A stretch of 64,000 bases of DNA from Pelodera strongyloides (lineage: Eukaryota; Nematoda; Chromadorea; Rhabditida; Rhabditidae): NCBI GenBank assembly GCA_036852015.1, contig JAANDG010000099.1:124001-188000 (forward strand), in the 5' to 3' direction. The notes under the pieces are model-generated. The model saw only the letters and a program-made list of their open reading frames with translations. It was not told where the DNA came from and ran no database searches. Position numbers and translations under genes: made by a program. Positions 51,677-64,000 of the stretch are shown piece after piece; position 1 is the first letter of the stretch, and each line of letters starts with the position of its first letter.

Positions 51677-52561
51677 TATTTCTGATACAGCTCAGATACA
51701 GATACTTCTGACTTCTGAATGACTTCTCATACAGTACTGATGGACTATATGCCAATTACCTGTAATTATGGGTTTTGGAATAGGTTTTGTAATTTTTTGA
51801 TTATGCAATATACCTTGACATGTAGTATTAACGGTTCCAATAGTCGATAATTACAGAGTGACAAATATAACCAATTTTGAAAACCTTAAATTTTTTCCCA
51901 GAAAACTAACCTGAGACGTGCACATCCTTATGTTTTCTTATTGCGCTTTTTATTCCTGAAAATAAAAGTATGATCAGCGTTAGGTAAAGGCTACGACAAC
52001 AACGTCAACAATGGTGTGGCGTTGCCGTTGTGATTGCCGAAAATTAACATAGAAAGCACAACAAGCAACGATAGATTGGATGTACCATATCGGTAAATTG
52101 CGTGAAATGTTAGGAGTACTTATTTTAGGACACGTTTCTGGATATTTTCCCCGAGAGCAATTATAGGCGAAAGCATTTTTGCACATACCAGGAAGTGTTA
52201 CTATGAATAAAACAATAGGTATTAAGGTCAATTTAGTCCATGCTCGTTCAGAGGGCCTTTATTATCCAAGTTTGTCTGTTTCCTGGGAATAGCATGCGTG
52301 GACACAACACTTCTCTATACTTTAATCGCTGTCCGAAACACAATGCGCAACTCCGCTTTTTCTTATGTTTTTCGTAAACGTTCGAGGAAAAGGAAGTCTT
52401 AAGTACGCATTTTCACGTACTATTCAAGCAAGCTTCCGAGATAATTTCGATTTATAATGATGTTTCTCCGCGGAAAATATACAGATAACTCATTTAGATT
52501 CCAGTAGGCGAGTATCTAGTAATATGCAGTATCTTTAGAAAATAGTAAGGATCGCTCATGC

Positions 52562-52581
52562 TAAGTTCAAGCTTGAACTTA
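52562..52581. other. Perfect 20-bp palindrome
   Basis: TAAGTTCAAGCTTGAACTTA. It contains AGTTCA and its inverted partner TGAACT with a 4-base spacer, the shape of a nuclear-receptor inverted repeat site, though chance is possible. Confidence 0.5.
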
Positions 52582-55500
52582 ATATCATCAATGATGCGCA
52601 CAACATTTTTGTCTCAATCTGATTCTTCGCCCCAAATAAAGTGAAATACAATATTTTTCCTGTTTTTATGAACAATATTCACTTATAAAAAGCAATTTGC
52701 CACAACCGAATTTACCCAACAATTTATCGCAATTGGCACGCACATGCGCGCTGATTGGCCAATTGCAATACTATGGCAACATATGGGCGTGAAAATTACG
52801 ATAGGTAGTCGTGTAAATCCGGTTACTTTAAATTTCTTCTTATATGTGAATATTGGGCGTAAAAATGAAGAAAATATTGTATCCTACGATAGACGACACG
52901 GAGAAACATATGGAAAAAAAATAGCATTTAAACTTAAAGCATTTAAAGTTGGAGAAGAGGAACATAACACACTAAATAAAGACACAGTACAATTTTTGCA
53001 ATGTACTTCGGCATGTTGTTTCTAAAAAAAAGTATAATTATTGCATCACTAATCCATGCTAATAATAAGACACCGACGATCACACAGATGATTGAGTGAT
53101 TTTTATTGCGATATTGCACGACTAAACTAAGCGAATTACCAAACTAAGCGAACTAAGAAGACATATTGTGCTAAAAACGAACTTGGTGAAAGCCAATGAT
53201 CAGTGACCGGTGCAAGTTTATTGTCAACTAGAATTCATATTATTTATATTAAACACAGGACGTAAATTCGAAAATGCACCTATTTATGGGAACGCACTTA
53301 ATTAATATTGTTATTTCTTTGTACACTAAGATGAGTGCAGCAAAAATGCTGAATAAGTTGTTTCAGTTGAATAGTCAGCTTTTTAATCTTATCTACCAGC
53401 GTATCTAATTCACACACCTCAGGAAATCGTGTAAAAACGAAATCAACTGACTTTGTTAATTCATCTGATCAGAAATTAACATCTGCAATACGAATAAAAA
53501 GAAACTTCTTGTTAGAAGTGAGCATTCAAGGCAAAATTAGAATATTACGGTAAACGTGAAAAAAAGCAACAAATGATTGCTAATGAACCGAAACTGATCT
53601 TTGAATATTTGGTACAACATTCAATGTGAAGAAACAAATTCACTGAAAAGATGCAATTTTAAAAGAAGAACGAATGGCTTATATACATAGTGAAATATTT
53701 TGCTTATCCTGCATCGCACAGCAAAACTAGGAAAATATTTTTTGCTGTTCATCGTATTTTCCGAATTACATATATGTGAGTTATGTAGTAGAACAAAGGA
53801 AACTCCCATATCTGAAAACGAATCTCACGACACTAATTTTGGTGGGAAAATGTAGGCGAAACAACACAACTTACTACTTGGTACACAGATTCGTTTACGC
53901 TTGCTTAATAAACATACCATAGTTGAACCGACTAAAAGCTATATTCATCAGTGGGTGCTAAACAATACCAGTAGTGGTTGTTGAATAAACAGGAAACAAA
54001 CAATCTTACAACAACTGGCACATTTTAATTAATCATAATGGTTGATTAAATATGGCACTTCTTATGGTTAGGGCGCACGTTGTAATGAAAATCAGCAAAG
54101 AGTGCCATACAAGGCGGCGACCCGGGAACGAGTATGCTACGTATATGCATGTCATAATTAATTCGGCACAAATGTTCGGTCGTCCATGAAGTTTGATAGA
54201 ATATAAAGCGAGAAAGAAATGATTCCGGGTACGAGAAAACGCGAAAGACAAAAAAAAAGGGAAATATACAAAGAAATGGACGTCACGATTCGACAGACCT
54301 ACATAAAAAGTACGTCCTTATGAAAGGAGTCGCTACACATGACAGTGTTTTTGTTCTCCTTCTTAGAGGGAGGTTGCGGAACTAAAACAAAATGCAGCAA
54401 TTTAGTATTTATCTTAAGTCCAAACTTAAATGCATTTTGTAACTCGTTTGCATTTAGTTTCCATTGTGAGTTAAACACAAGTTTTTGCAGGCTCTACATT
54501 GTAGTTGAAATAGAAAACTCAGATTGTGATTCGGTGAATAAAATTACTCATGTATTAGTGAAATTAGGAAGCTTGTCAGATTTCGCTACATGGTTTAGGT
54601 CCTCATTTGAACGCGGCCTATGCAACGCTTGTTGTCGAAGGGTAGTGATATATTTAGATCTCCGGTAGAAAACTAGGTTTCGAAACGCTATAAGATGACA
54701 TTAGAGAACGCATATATTACTGAAAAATAGGCAAGGGGCAACGACTAATGAAACGGAGAGAAGAGATCAAAGAGGAATCCCACCAAAAAAGAATAGAATT
54801 ATGAGATTCTGGGCTGTAATGGGCTTTTGCGCCAATGAAACACATTCTGGATAAGCGATTATTGTGCCGAATGCGATAAACCAATGCGTACGAAGCTTAC
54901 GAAAAGGAAGAGGAATATGTGCTCTTTTTTGCTGCTATTATAAAAGAAACCTCGTCGTTAAGAAAACGGCGTACGATGAGTATCAATGCCAAAGTTCAGC
55001 TCTTGAACAAAAAAAACCATTGGGTGGATTCCAAAATTACCTACACATACCCACCCATTGCAGGATGGAATACGTCGTTCAGCTAGAAACTTTCACGAAA
55101 TACGGTAATGCCGCCTGGAGGTTAAAAAAAATACACTCTCAAAATAGATTCAGTAGCTTTTAAAGAACCAAGCATCCATCTCGTATTTCAACAAAATTCA
55201 AAGCACTAGAGAAGCCAACATGTTAGTAAACTATCATTCCACTCGAATAAAGCCTTATAGACAAATTAGCGTACATCTAGTATATGCTCTTGCATCATTT
55301 CGAAAATCAAAGATGAAAAAGCGGAGAAATAACACAAACTGTTGTGCAGCTTTGGTTGTCACGCATCCTTTGCGGCTTCTGCACGGAATGATTACATGGA
55401 TTATATTTGGATAATATCGTTAATAGAAGTGCAATTTTGACGTGAAGAAAAAACTAGACCGGAAACACATTGCAAAATGATTTAGATTGTGCAAATTTTT

Positions 55501-58500
55501 CTTGTTTATGGAAAGGAATATTATAGAAAATTTTGCAGCCAAAGGAAATATATCAACGAATGAGTTATGACAGCATATGACACAAAACAACAACACATGG
55601 TTGTCAACGTAGAAGAAAGGCGACGTTTCGTTGTCAGTAGACATACTGTATCCGAGCGACCCATATTTAGACAAATATATGGCAAGTGCTTTTTTAGACA
55701 TTAAACTTAATCAGTTAGATTTTGTATTAACCCCAGCATCTTCAGTCAAGTAAGACGATGAGTGCGCGTTACTGGATAATAAAAATAACGAGGCTGTAAA
55801 GCGTTCACCTCCTCTAACACGGGTGATCCAAGTTTGTACTTGAATGCCCTTGCGTTACGTTGCAAGGGAAAACTGCGCCACCACATGAGACCCTAGCACG
55901 AAGGCCCAGCATTCCCTCTTATATGTGTGGCTCAACTTCTTTGAACGCTGTTTGGAACCAACCCTCCATGAATAAAAGGACACCAAAATAATAAAAGCAA
56001 AACACCTTTTTAGGTGTGAGTGCTAATAAACATGTTATAAGATAGAATGCTTATTCAACTCAAGCCCAGTTGTGCTGACAGTGCATGGTGCACCCTACGC
56101 AACGTTATCTTACTATTTGAGTACGTTGCTCTCATTGGCTCGGCTACTTATTCGGCGATGTTGCGAAAAGACAGACAGAGCGTGAACTTCATTGCCCTAT
56201 AATTGGCTTCATGATTGCCCACTATTTGTGATTACAACAGAAAAAGACAGCGATCATACGTTTCTCATGTACACGAACATGCGTGGGGGGTTATTACCTA
56301 ACACAAACTCGGTATGTATGTCCAAGTATGTTCTTAGGTTTAGGAGTCAGAAACCAAGGTTTCGATAAATAATTCAGAATCTTTCGCGAAAACATACTAT
56401 TTTTGCAAAGCATTTCAAAAGCGCTTGCGAGATTAAACCCAGTAATTAAGAAATACACCGTGTCAAAATTGTGAAAATAAGCAACCTCAAAAATCCAATG
56501 TACCATCCAATTTGGGGAGAAATTGCACAATAAATACATATAAAGCATAAGAGACCAAGAAGACGACAAAATGTGCAGCGATGATGACATCAGAGTTAAA
56601 AATTGCTATGGATTAGTGAAACCGACTAGGGTCCTAGGGATGCCTAAGCAGGACGTTCATCACCAATACTTCCCTGTCTATATAGTTCAACATTTTTTTC
56701 TTAAATACTATTTATGGGGTTCACTTCCTACCAAGCAGATACTGAGCGTTTTCGCGCGAATTCCCTGTAGCAAAATATGTGTGATTTGTCAACATTGAAG
56801 AAGAAGATGTTTTAAAAAGGTACAGTGTTTATTATTTCTCGTGGTGGTCCATGCATGCTCATATGTGCGTAGGCTAAATTTGGGATACCGAAGGTGGTGT
56901 CTAAATCCGAATGTCTGCCCAATATCATATTTTTGCAAAAAAGGTCCAAGTCCCAGCCATATATAGATGAACTTGTCAAATGCATAGGATTGCTTCAGGA
57001 ATAGCCAAATTTGGAAAACGATTTGGATTGCAATTAGCAAACGAACACACGAAGGAAGCATTCATAGACAGATCACCAGAAACCATGGTTGGCAAAATAA
57101 CTTCCACGAATGGAGCCAAAACACGAGAACGAGGTTCCCACTGATAGTTTGGCGCAATTGTCTTGCACGTGCAGGACAAAACACAACTTTAATAAACCGC
57201 ACTTGTTGGCCACACAATAGAATATGGTTTACGTTCCGCTACAAACAAATTCAGTGTTAGAGGTTTTATTCAGAAACCATTGGTTGAAGCTGCTTGCATT
57301 TATGTGAGCCATTTTTTTTGTGACAGTTGTGCTCTAGCTATATTCATTTTTTCGTAATTATCATGTCGGACGTAAGCCCTACTTGATCTTTCGTCAGATC
57401 GCGAGGATAATTTAAGACAAAAAAAGCAGTTCAGTCTTTGTGTACGGTGATAATTGGGGCGCGTAAGTTACTTAAATTGAGGTGAAACGGGAATTGCTCG
57501 GGCACCCCATATAATTACAGAGTGGCAAAGCACTAGTATGGCAAAGCTTATTTACGGAGTTAATTGCTAGTGTGGCACGAATACATCCGGCAGATAGGCC
57601 GGCCACGTGCTTTTATCTGGGTGAGTCGTGCAGCTTGATGCGTTTCACAAGCCACACATCTTAATAACACGTACGTGCAAGTTTTGCTGAAGAAAATGCT
57701 CCCATCCTGAAAATGCTCACACATGAAAATGAGGTGGACGCCAATGGGAAGTGATCGGCCGTTCGATAAATCTTCAAAAATGAGTGAATATAATTGCGTT
57801 ATAAAACAGAGCAAAGCCAATCAAATTACACTTATTTATGCGCAAGTAAATCACTCAGTTGGTTGGAAAATACACTGGACTCACCTGGGAGTAGAAGTGC
57901 TAGGATAGAACTCGGGAAGGAAGCATATGTTGGCGAAAAAATGAAATTACACACAAGAGCCTCTTGACCCATTTACATACTAAAGATTTCCAGTACTTCT
58001 GTGCTTCTGCTTTGTTTGTTTCATTTTAACCCCTATTTTTTGTCAGGAAGTCTAATCACAGAGATTCGCACAATAAAGCAAAGCTCACGCGTGATTTGCG
58101 TCAAATACTACCATGTGCCATTGCGATAGAACATGCATGAAGAATACACGAAGTACGCATATCATGTATTCATCCTTCAGGTTACTAGCGAAGGAAACTA
58201 ATAGGTGACAATGAAGGTAAATAAATATATAATTTCTAGACGATGTCCGCTACTGACGTTAACGGATCAACAAAACGGCGATAAATACAATAGATTTAAC
58301 AGTTTCCTTCAGAAAGACTGTAGCATGTTGGAATGTCCATGTTGGATTACCAACGTAGTGATCGGGTTAGCACAAAATTGCGTCGTAGGAAAAGATATCT
58401 GAGGTAATAATTATATTTAATTGGATCAAGTACAGATGGCTACAAAGTGCAATGCCTTAACAAGCAGAGCGCGAGGCAGAAGCCGGGATTTGTTTGGGGG

Positions 58501-59883
58501 GACCCATATCTCATACGACAGCAAATAACCATAATCCACTAACCAATGTACCAAAGCACACCCTTGTCGAAGTGACACGACGAGCTTACCGCTTTAACTA
58601 TAAGGAGCAGGCAAGTGATTGAAAAGGATTGGGACCGTTCTGTGACCAAAACCTGTATATTTCAAATAGTGTGATATTTCAAATAGTCGCAAACTCTTGG
58701 AAAAGGAGGGAAACGCATGTAAAACGAGAATCAGGAAGCTCGACACATGTCCACCGTGAAGAAGACAAAACCGCTCCACTCGAATGAAAGTAAAACTGGT
58801 AAGGCACAAAAAGATTGAATCGCTAATTGTAAGTATATGACTAATGATGAGTTAGCACAAGCATGGCCACGAACATGTGGCTAAAGTCAGTGCCCGGCCA
58901 GAAACGGCTGGTTCCTTTATCGCACCTATATGCAAAGCTTCTCCAAACCACTATGTGAAAAGCTCTCCGAAAATAAAGACCTAGCTAGACACACCAGACC
59001 GACACAAATTTCTCATAAATATTTATTTATAAAAATTTATTTATTAAAAGTAAACGAAATAAAAACAACACTAAAACGCGGAGGAAAAAAAACTAATAAA
59101 ATGATATATGTAGTATCCAAATGAGGTATCACAACATGCTTGCCTTACTGACACTGGGAAAAAACATAAATGATATCGGTATATTAAACATAATTGCTTC
59201 CGGCATTTTGCCACAAAGACCACATTGACAACCGAAATATATCAATTGGCTTATATGCTTTGACAGTAAAAAACGCCGAATCGCATCACTGAGGTCGAGT
59301 CAAGTTAGGAACACGGAGGCAATCTTTCAAATAAATAATACAACGATACGCACATACTAAAGACCCGTAAATAGACACTGAGAAAGGGAACCCCTTACAA
59401 TTGCCGGCCGGGTAAAAGAGCTTTCAATGGTCATGTGCTGAGTTTCTGACATAACAAGTCAAAAACAAAGAGGTGACGGGATTTGGGCGGGAATGAACTA
59501 AAAATCGTAACCTACAAAACAAAAGAGTTTGAAAATACACAATACGTACATCATAATGATAAATAGATATATCTAAACAATTATCTACAACTCTATTGAT
59601 CACTCGCAGTGAGCATCGCAATCTGTAAACGTTAACACAAATCGTAACAAAACAAAGAATGAAGAAAGAACTAATGTTCAGACTCTAGGAGACCCTAGCG
59701 TACCAAAAACATAAAATTATGAATAAATACATTATTAACTTAATATATAAATGACCGTATCATATTATTTGAAGAGAGACAAAGAGCCACGTAAATAGCC
59801 TGCAAACCCTACAATAATCCAAATTCAAAACAAGTAATAAAATAAAACGACTACATAACTTTGTTGCCTAAAATCCATGTCGT

Positions 59884-62800
59884 TTAGAGCAAGAAGATTG
59901 TGTTCATATGCTTCTTCCAGTCTTCCATTATACCAAAGTCAGGCACTTCAGTGGCGATGCTGTACAAATAGCGAATGGCCTCCTAAAAAGGTACTGTACC
60001 CCCGGTTCCCCATGAGAGAATAGAAAAGCAATCGGATATACTACTTTGGCAGTTATGTAAACAATAAACTTGTGGCGATTTATCGTAAGTGATCAAACAG
60101 CTGGGAAAATATAAATACGAGAAAGAAATATAAATATTCACCTTAATACTGGGAACAACGGCCACAATCTCGCTGAATCTCTGCTGTGCATTGTCCTTGC
60201 CGGTCGCTTCCTCGTAGTACTTCGTGAAGTCCGTCTTCAGCTTATCCAACGCCTGCAAAATTTAAATGTTTGAGGTAGAACAAGAGTTGCCTATACTTAC
60301 CTAACCAATGTAGGTAAGAAACAATTGCAACTGTCAGTGTGAAATACCACAATAAATATGTCGGTCGTCGTCCACGAAGATGCTCTGGACTTCATCATGA
60401 GGAGACAAGCAAACGTACCGCCGAGAGACGCGAGCCGAGGGGAACTACATTTGTTTTAAACAAAAATGCGTTCAATTTATAGATCGACAAGTATAAATAA
60501 AAACATACACGTCGAGCCATTTCCACAGACGCATCCTCCTTGTATCCGCCAATATCGAAAAACATGAAGTAACTGAAACACGGAAGGCTGCGACAATTGT
60601 AACTCTGCTAAGTGGCAAAAAAAAATGAATGTTGTCCAAGTGAATGGCTTACCGGCAGGCCAACATTTCCTGCGGGGTGATGTTCATACGCAGCCACGGC
60701 AGCACACACTTCTGAATAAGGGTGTTGATCCACTCACCACTCATCCTAGAAAACGGTTTGATATGATTGGCGATAATAAAAACGACAAAACGAGCTTCTG
60801 TAGCTGTTAGTAGGGCGGCACCCAAAGGAGAGCAATGGATATGACCTCTAGTAAATATGATTCAGTTTTCGAATAACCCTCAGATGTATGAGTGATACGT
60901 TAAATTGTTCGTGGTCTTCCTTTACATGAGAAGGCAAAACTGCCCGGCTTACGAGCAGGGAAGCACAAAGAGTGCGTAAGGTGGTGAGTTCAACAAAATG
61001 GAAACTCACGCGTCAATCACTTTATACGATTCGCCCGGTTGGTTGCGGCTGTAAATATTCGTCGCCAAATAAGTGTTATTGACCAGTACCAGACGATCGG
61101 TTTGCTTCATCTCGACTGTGTGGAAGATATCTTCGATCAAAATGAACGAAAAGATGTGAATGCGGAGAATTGTTGCCTAAACAAATAACACATTTAAAAA
61201 ATGTGCGTTCTCAGACATTAGAAACGGTTTTCTCCCACCTCGTACCCCCGTTTCGCTTTTTGGAAGTCGCGATTAAGAGCGTGAACGGACTGAGCGACGT
61301 ATCGAAAGGTCAGAGAAACTAACAAACCTTATCGTAAGGATGCATCTGCTTGAATTCGGGCAACTTATTCGCCCACTCATACAACAAGACAATTTGCGCC
61401 TTGAAAATCGACGAAAGATCGTCCGTTGTGGCCGGTCTTGCGGGCTTAGGTGGCTGAAAAGGCGATGATATGATAATACTATCCACACACATGCTAAAAA
61501 CTGACATTCAAAGAAACCCGATGAGGGAGCTAGACCACAGTAGTTCACGGTAATTCAAATGGATAGACTCCGCGCAAGGAAATTCAGTTATTACTTTCTC
61601 TATACGACATGTTTTGCCGTCTCAAAATTTAAGTACCATCTTCTGCGAGGTTGACAATACCAGTGAACTACCAATTCAATAATTTTCTTACCGCCGCTGG
61701 GTTCTCAAATCCGACAAGAAGCATCTCCTCAAGTGTGTTGCACAGCATTGCATGACGTCTTTTCTTCTGCTCGCAATATTCATAGTACAATTTGTGAATG
61801 ATATTGTCCGTTGGCGGCGGAGACGCGGGCACAGTGGGCAATATCAGCTCCTAAAGTAACATATCACTATCAGCGTAAAACCATAAGTGTCATTTCTTTC
61901 CGGATCTGGGAGGTCAGGTGAAAGGGCCCAAAAATCACTACAGTTGTTCAGAAGAAGATACTTACCCCTGCGTATCCATTAAGCGAAGAACCAATAAATG
62001 CGGCTTGCGGAGATTCCGTCTGTGCGGCTGGATCCTTAAAAGGAGGGCCTATTTGCTCAACACAGTTTTTATTTATTTATGACTAAGGCAACGATGAGGT
62101 AGTGCTTTGAGTCACTTAGATCTGTAAGCGATAAGAGTTGTAACCAGCTGTAAAACAACTGCATTAAAAAAGAAACACTTGAAAAAAACTAACCCCATCT
62201 TCGACACCGATTTGGCCCTTGGCTCCACCATTGGCATCCCTTTTCGGCTGCACGGCTGCAAATTGTTGTTGTTTTAGGTTGGTACATGTCAAAACGAACT
62301 TTTTATGGGTCGACGGGCAGAAAATCTCTGCGAGGCATTCCATCTCACAGCATGCACTGTAGGTGTTAGGGCGTATTCGAGATGGGCAATTTCCGGAAAG
62401 AACAAGAAAAGAAGTGGTACCTACACATACCTACATAAAAACAATACATGCAAAATTATTTCCGGAGATTGCGATATAACGTAGCGCGTAGCTGAAACTG
62501 CAAATCAATCGATCTTTTGCATGGTTATGCCATGCCCTATGGCACTTCGAGAATTGTATTTTTTTCGGTGTCCCATCTCGAACCACTTCTTTTATTTTTC
62601 TTTCCAAAAGTTACCATCTCGAATGCGCCCTTAGTGTCATCGTATATGCACGGGGAGGTGTTCTTGTCGTCGTAAGGAACGATGAAAACGAGGTTGGTGT
62701 TGTCCTGGATGCCGATACCATCGACTCAATAATTCAACAAGCATGATGCCAAATTTATTAAATACCTCGTCGATCCATTCCAACTGCTTCACACTTGCGC

Positions 62801-63081
62801 AGACGACACGCTCGGCAGGCACAGCGGGCATCTTTAAAAAAACTATAGTTAATCCCGTAAAAGGATGAGCTCGTGATTAAGATGAACATGAAGCAAAGAG
62901 AACGCAGCACTGGAAGAAACAGATGTAAGAATGCGGGCGAAAATTTCTAGAGCAGTTTTTTTGAAGTTGGCAACGCAAAACGTCCAAAGCAAATAGAATC
63001 ATTTTCCTCGCCTGCTTTGCGTCGCACTTCAAAACTAGATTGAAATCCGACAAGTGATCGCAAGAATATAAGCGAGAAATC

Positions 63082-63128
<47 letters not shown>

Positions 63129-63564
63129 AAACTAACTTTTGTCAACAGGGCAATTTCCACCTCTTCTGCAAGTAAATTTCATGCTGTACGTGATTGCGCG
63201 TCGAAAAAATGCATTGCAACCTGCAAGGAAACAACTGAATGGAAGCTTGTTTCTTAGATTCAATATAAACAAAGACAAAAGATTGTATTTCAATGTTCAA
63301 CGAACCTCTGCAAGATCGTACACCATAATGATAGCCGTCTGCCTCATCGCCACAAACACTGCAGGTCTCCGCTAAATTGAGTTGCTTGTTTTATTTCCAT
63401 TAACATACAGCAAAGAAAACAATCTGTCAGGGGATAAACAGTGTAAGTTGCGTTTCCTTTTTATCAAACAAAATAAGAAAACGCTCACCAGAACCAAAAA
63501 AAGGTTGTTCTGCAAATGCGGGCTCTTCTTCCATCGGCTGATCCATCATGTTTGCGTCTTCCAT
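59884..63564 (-). CDS. Nuclear hormone receptor (nematode NHR), complete
   Basis: Thirteen exons, minus strand: 63564-63489, 63371-63306, 63220-63137, 62831-62766, 62255-62194, 62034-61966, 61850-61692, 61453-61328, 61176-61010, 60745-60653, 60572-60509, 60252-60142, 59982-59884; 413 residues, all phases consistent. It is a ligand-regulated transcription factor acting in the nucleus. The DNA-binding domain has all eight zinc ligands: Cys29, 32, 46, 49 in finger one (CSVCGDEADGYHYG) and Cys65, 71, 81, 84 in finger two (CRACRLRKCEAVGMD). The P-box is CRGCN followed by AFFRRA, where the classical type is CEGCK. A Pro/Gln-rich hinge follows; the ligand-binding domain covers roughly residues 142-413 (LYEWANKLPEFKQM, RFSEIVAVVPSIK). 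The last helix, ending MNTIFLL, lacks the Glu of a classical AF-2 motif. The nematode-expanded NHR set is the likely home; I do not recognise the orthologue. Confidence 0.93.
62366..62633. mobile_element. PIF/Harbinger-type miniature element (MITE) in an NHR intron
   Basis: Terminal inverted repeats of about 17 bases, GGGCGTATTCGAGATGG at 62369 and its near complement ending at 62630, with similarity extending further inward (GGAAAGAA, AAAAGAAGTGG on both arms). TTA lies at both outer ends (62366-62368 and 62631-62633), the target duplication of PIF/Harbinger elements. There is no transposase inside. It sits in the intron between the second zinc-finger exon and the hinge exon. Confidence 0.8.
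63084..63126. repeat. AT dinucleotide microsatellite in an NHR intron
   Basis: About 21 AT units, just downstream (minus sense) of the exon coding the end of the first zinc finger and the start of the second. Confidence 0.95.
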
Positions 63565-63571
63565 CTGAAAG
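63565..63571 (-). promoter_or_regulatory. Splice acceptor directly before the NHR start codon
   Basis: On the minus strand CTTTCAG touches the ATG of the receptor. Such a site is expected for spliced-leader trans-splicing with almost no 5' UTR; it could also be the end of an intron whose first exon lies outside the window. Confidence 0.55.
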
Positions 63572-64000
63572 TATGAATTTTGTAGGCGAAATAGAGGATT
63601 TTCAATTTTGCAACAATGAAAAAAATTCGAGCATAAGTCAAACGAAACACATGTATGTTTCTGGCAAACAACTCTATAAGTAAAAATTCAACACATAAGT
63701 AAAGATTCAAAAAAAGTAAAATAACACTAGATTAAGCAAATAAAGGTTTCAAAAGCAAAATAACACTAGATTAAGCAAATAAAGGTATTTTTCCTTCCCA
63801 ATCAAATATAAAACGCCAATATAGCTCCGTAAAATCAGGTTCAATGATCAGACAAGAGAGTTGTCTGAGCGCAAACCAATATGTTTCCAAGCAACGGGGA
63901 AACATGGAACACTGAACTGATTAGAGAGAAGAGAGAACAATAATCTCTGCACGTTTCATAAAAGAATTCCTTTCATAGGCACAAGAAAGGAAGGGTTTTG
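63572..64000. other. Upstream region of the NHR gene
   Basis: AT-rich, with the 30-bp direct repeat at 63718-63786. No gene seen; it may hold the NHR promoter or a 5' UTR intron. Confidence 0.5.
63718..63786. repeat. Direct repeat of a 30-bp unit
   Basis: Two copies of a unit beginning AAAATAACACTAGATTAAGC, at 63718-63747 and 63757-63786, upstream of the NHR gene. Confidence 0.9.

Larger units (their letters stand above)
47160..59883. other. Gene-poor 12.7-kb stretch
   Basis: No exon chain or family motif was recognised on either strand. The longest non-repeat frames are 49269-49643 (minus, 124 codons), 54339-54668 (plus, 109 codons) and 49256-49567 (plus, 103 codons); none resembles a known domain. 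It includes the hairpin at 49100, the repeat at 51645 and the palindrome at 52562. The promoters of the receptor gene (upstream of 47118) should lie in its left part. Confidence 0.5.

Noticed and set aside
62637..62831. A 64-codon frame starting MPAVPAERVV in the NHR gene
   Set aside because: It is a shifted frame of the second zinc-finger exon, whose true frame reads CACRACRLRKC.
1..64000. CRISPR arrays, bacterial-type operons, ribosomal RNA genes
   Set aside because: No regularly spaced direct repeats, no rRNA-like stretches and no prokaryotic gene packing; intron-rich genes show this is a eukaryotic nuclear region.

Overview
The window reads as nuclear DNA of a nematode. It is AT-rich, its genes are cut into many small exons joined by mostly short introns with T-rich acceptors, several genes have a splice-acceptor-like TTTCAG just upstream of the start codon (the usual place for spliced-leader trans-splicing), and the protein families fit. 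I cannot name the species. All gene models below were built by hand: exon ends were chosen from splice signals, reading phase and family conservation, and each model stays in frame from first to last exon.

Layout. (1) 1-4.5 kb holds no gene I can support. (2) 4966-24871, minus strand: one large SLC4-family bicarbonate/anion transporter gene, 33 exons in the core model (1062 residues), with two further upstream 5' exon sets that splice in frame and give alternative N-termini. (3) 24.9-30.0 kb: intergenic, rich in foldback transposon remnants with TTAA target sites. (4) 30016-34425, plus: a CAP-superfamily protein of the GAPR-1 type. (5) 34873-38297 and 38902-43228, plus: two tandem peptidase family S28 genes (PRSS16 / K12H4.7-like) whose exons 2-16 have exactly the same lengths; the second alone carries a Ser/Thr/Pro-rich stalk and a hydrophobic C-terminus suggesting a GPI anchor. 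(6) 43968-47118, minus, convergent with the second peptidase: a seven-helix receptor of the FMRFamide-peptide type. (7) 47.2-59.9 kb: gene-poor. (8) 59884-63564, minus: a complete nuclear hormone receptor, 13 exons, 413 residues, with a Harbinger-type miniature element inside one intron.

The genes do not form a pathway. The clearest local story is the recent S28 tandem duplication followed by divergence in how the enzyme is retained at the cell surface. The second is the repeated insertion of foldback elements with TTAAAGGG ends into introns and intergenic DNA. I found no obvious new multi-gene system. The items most worth a second look are the S28 pair, the substituted anion-site residue in the SLC4 protein, the lost CAP histidine, and the foldback-element families.
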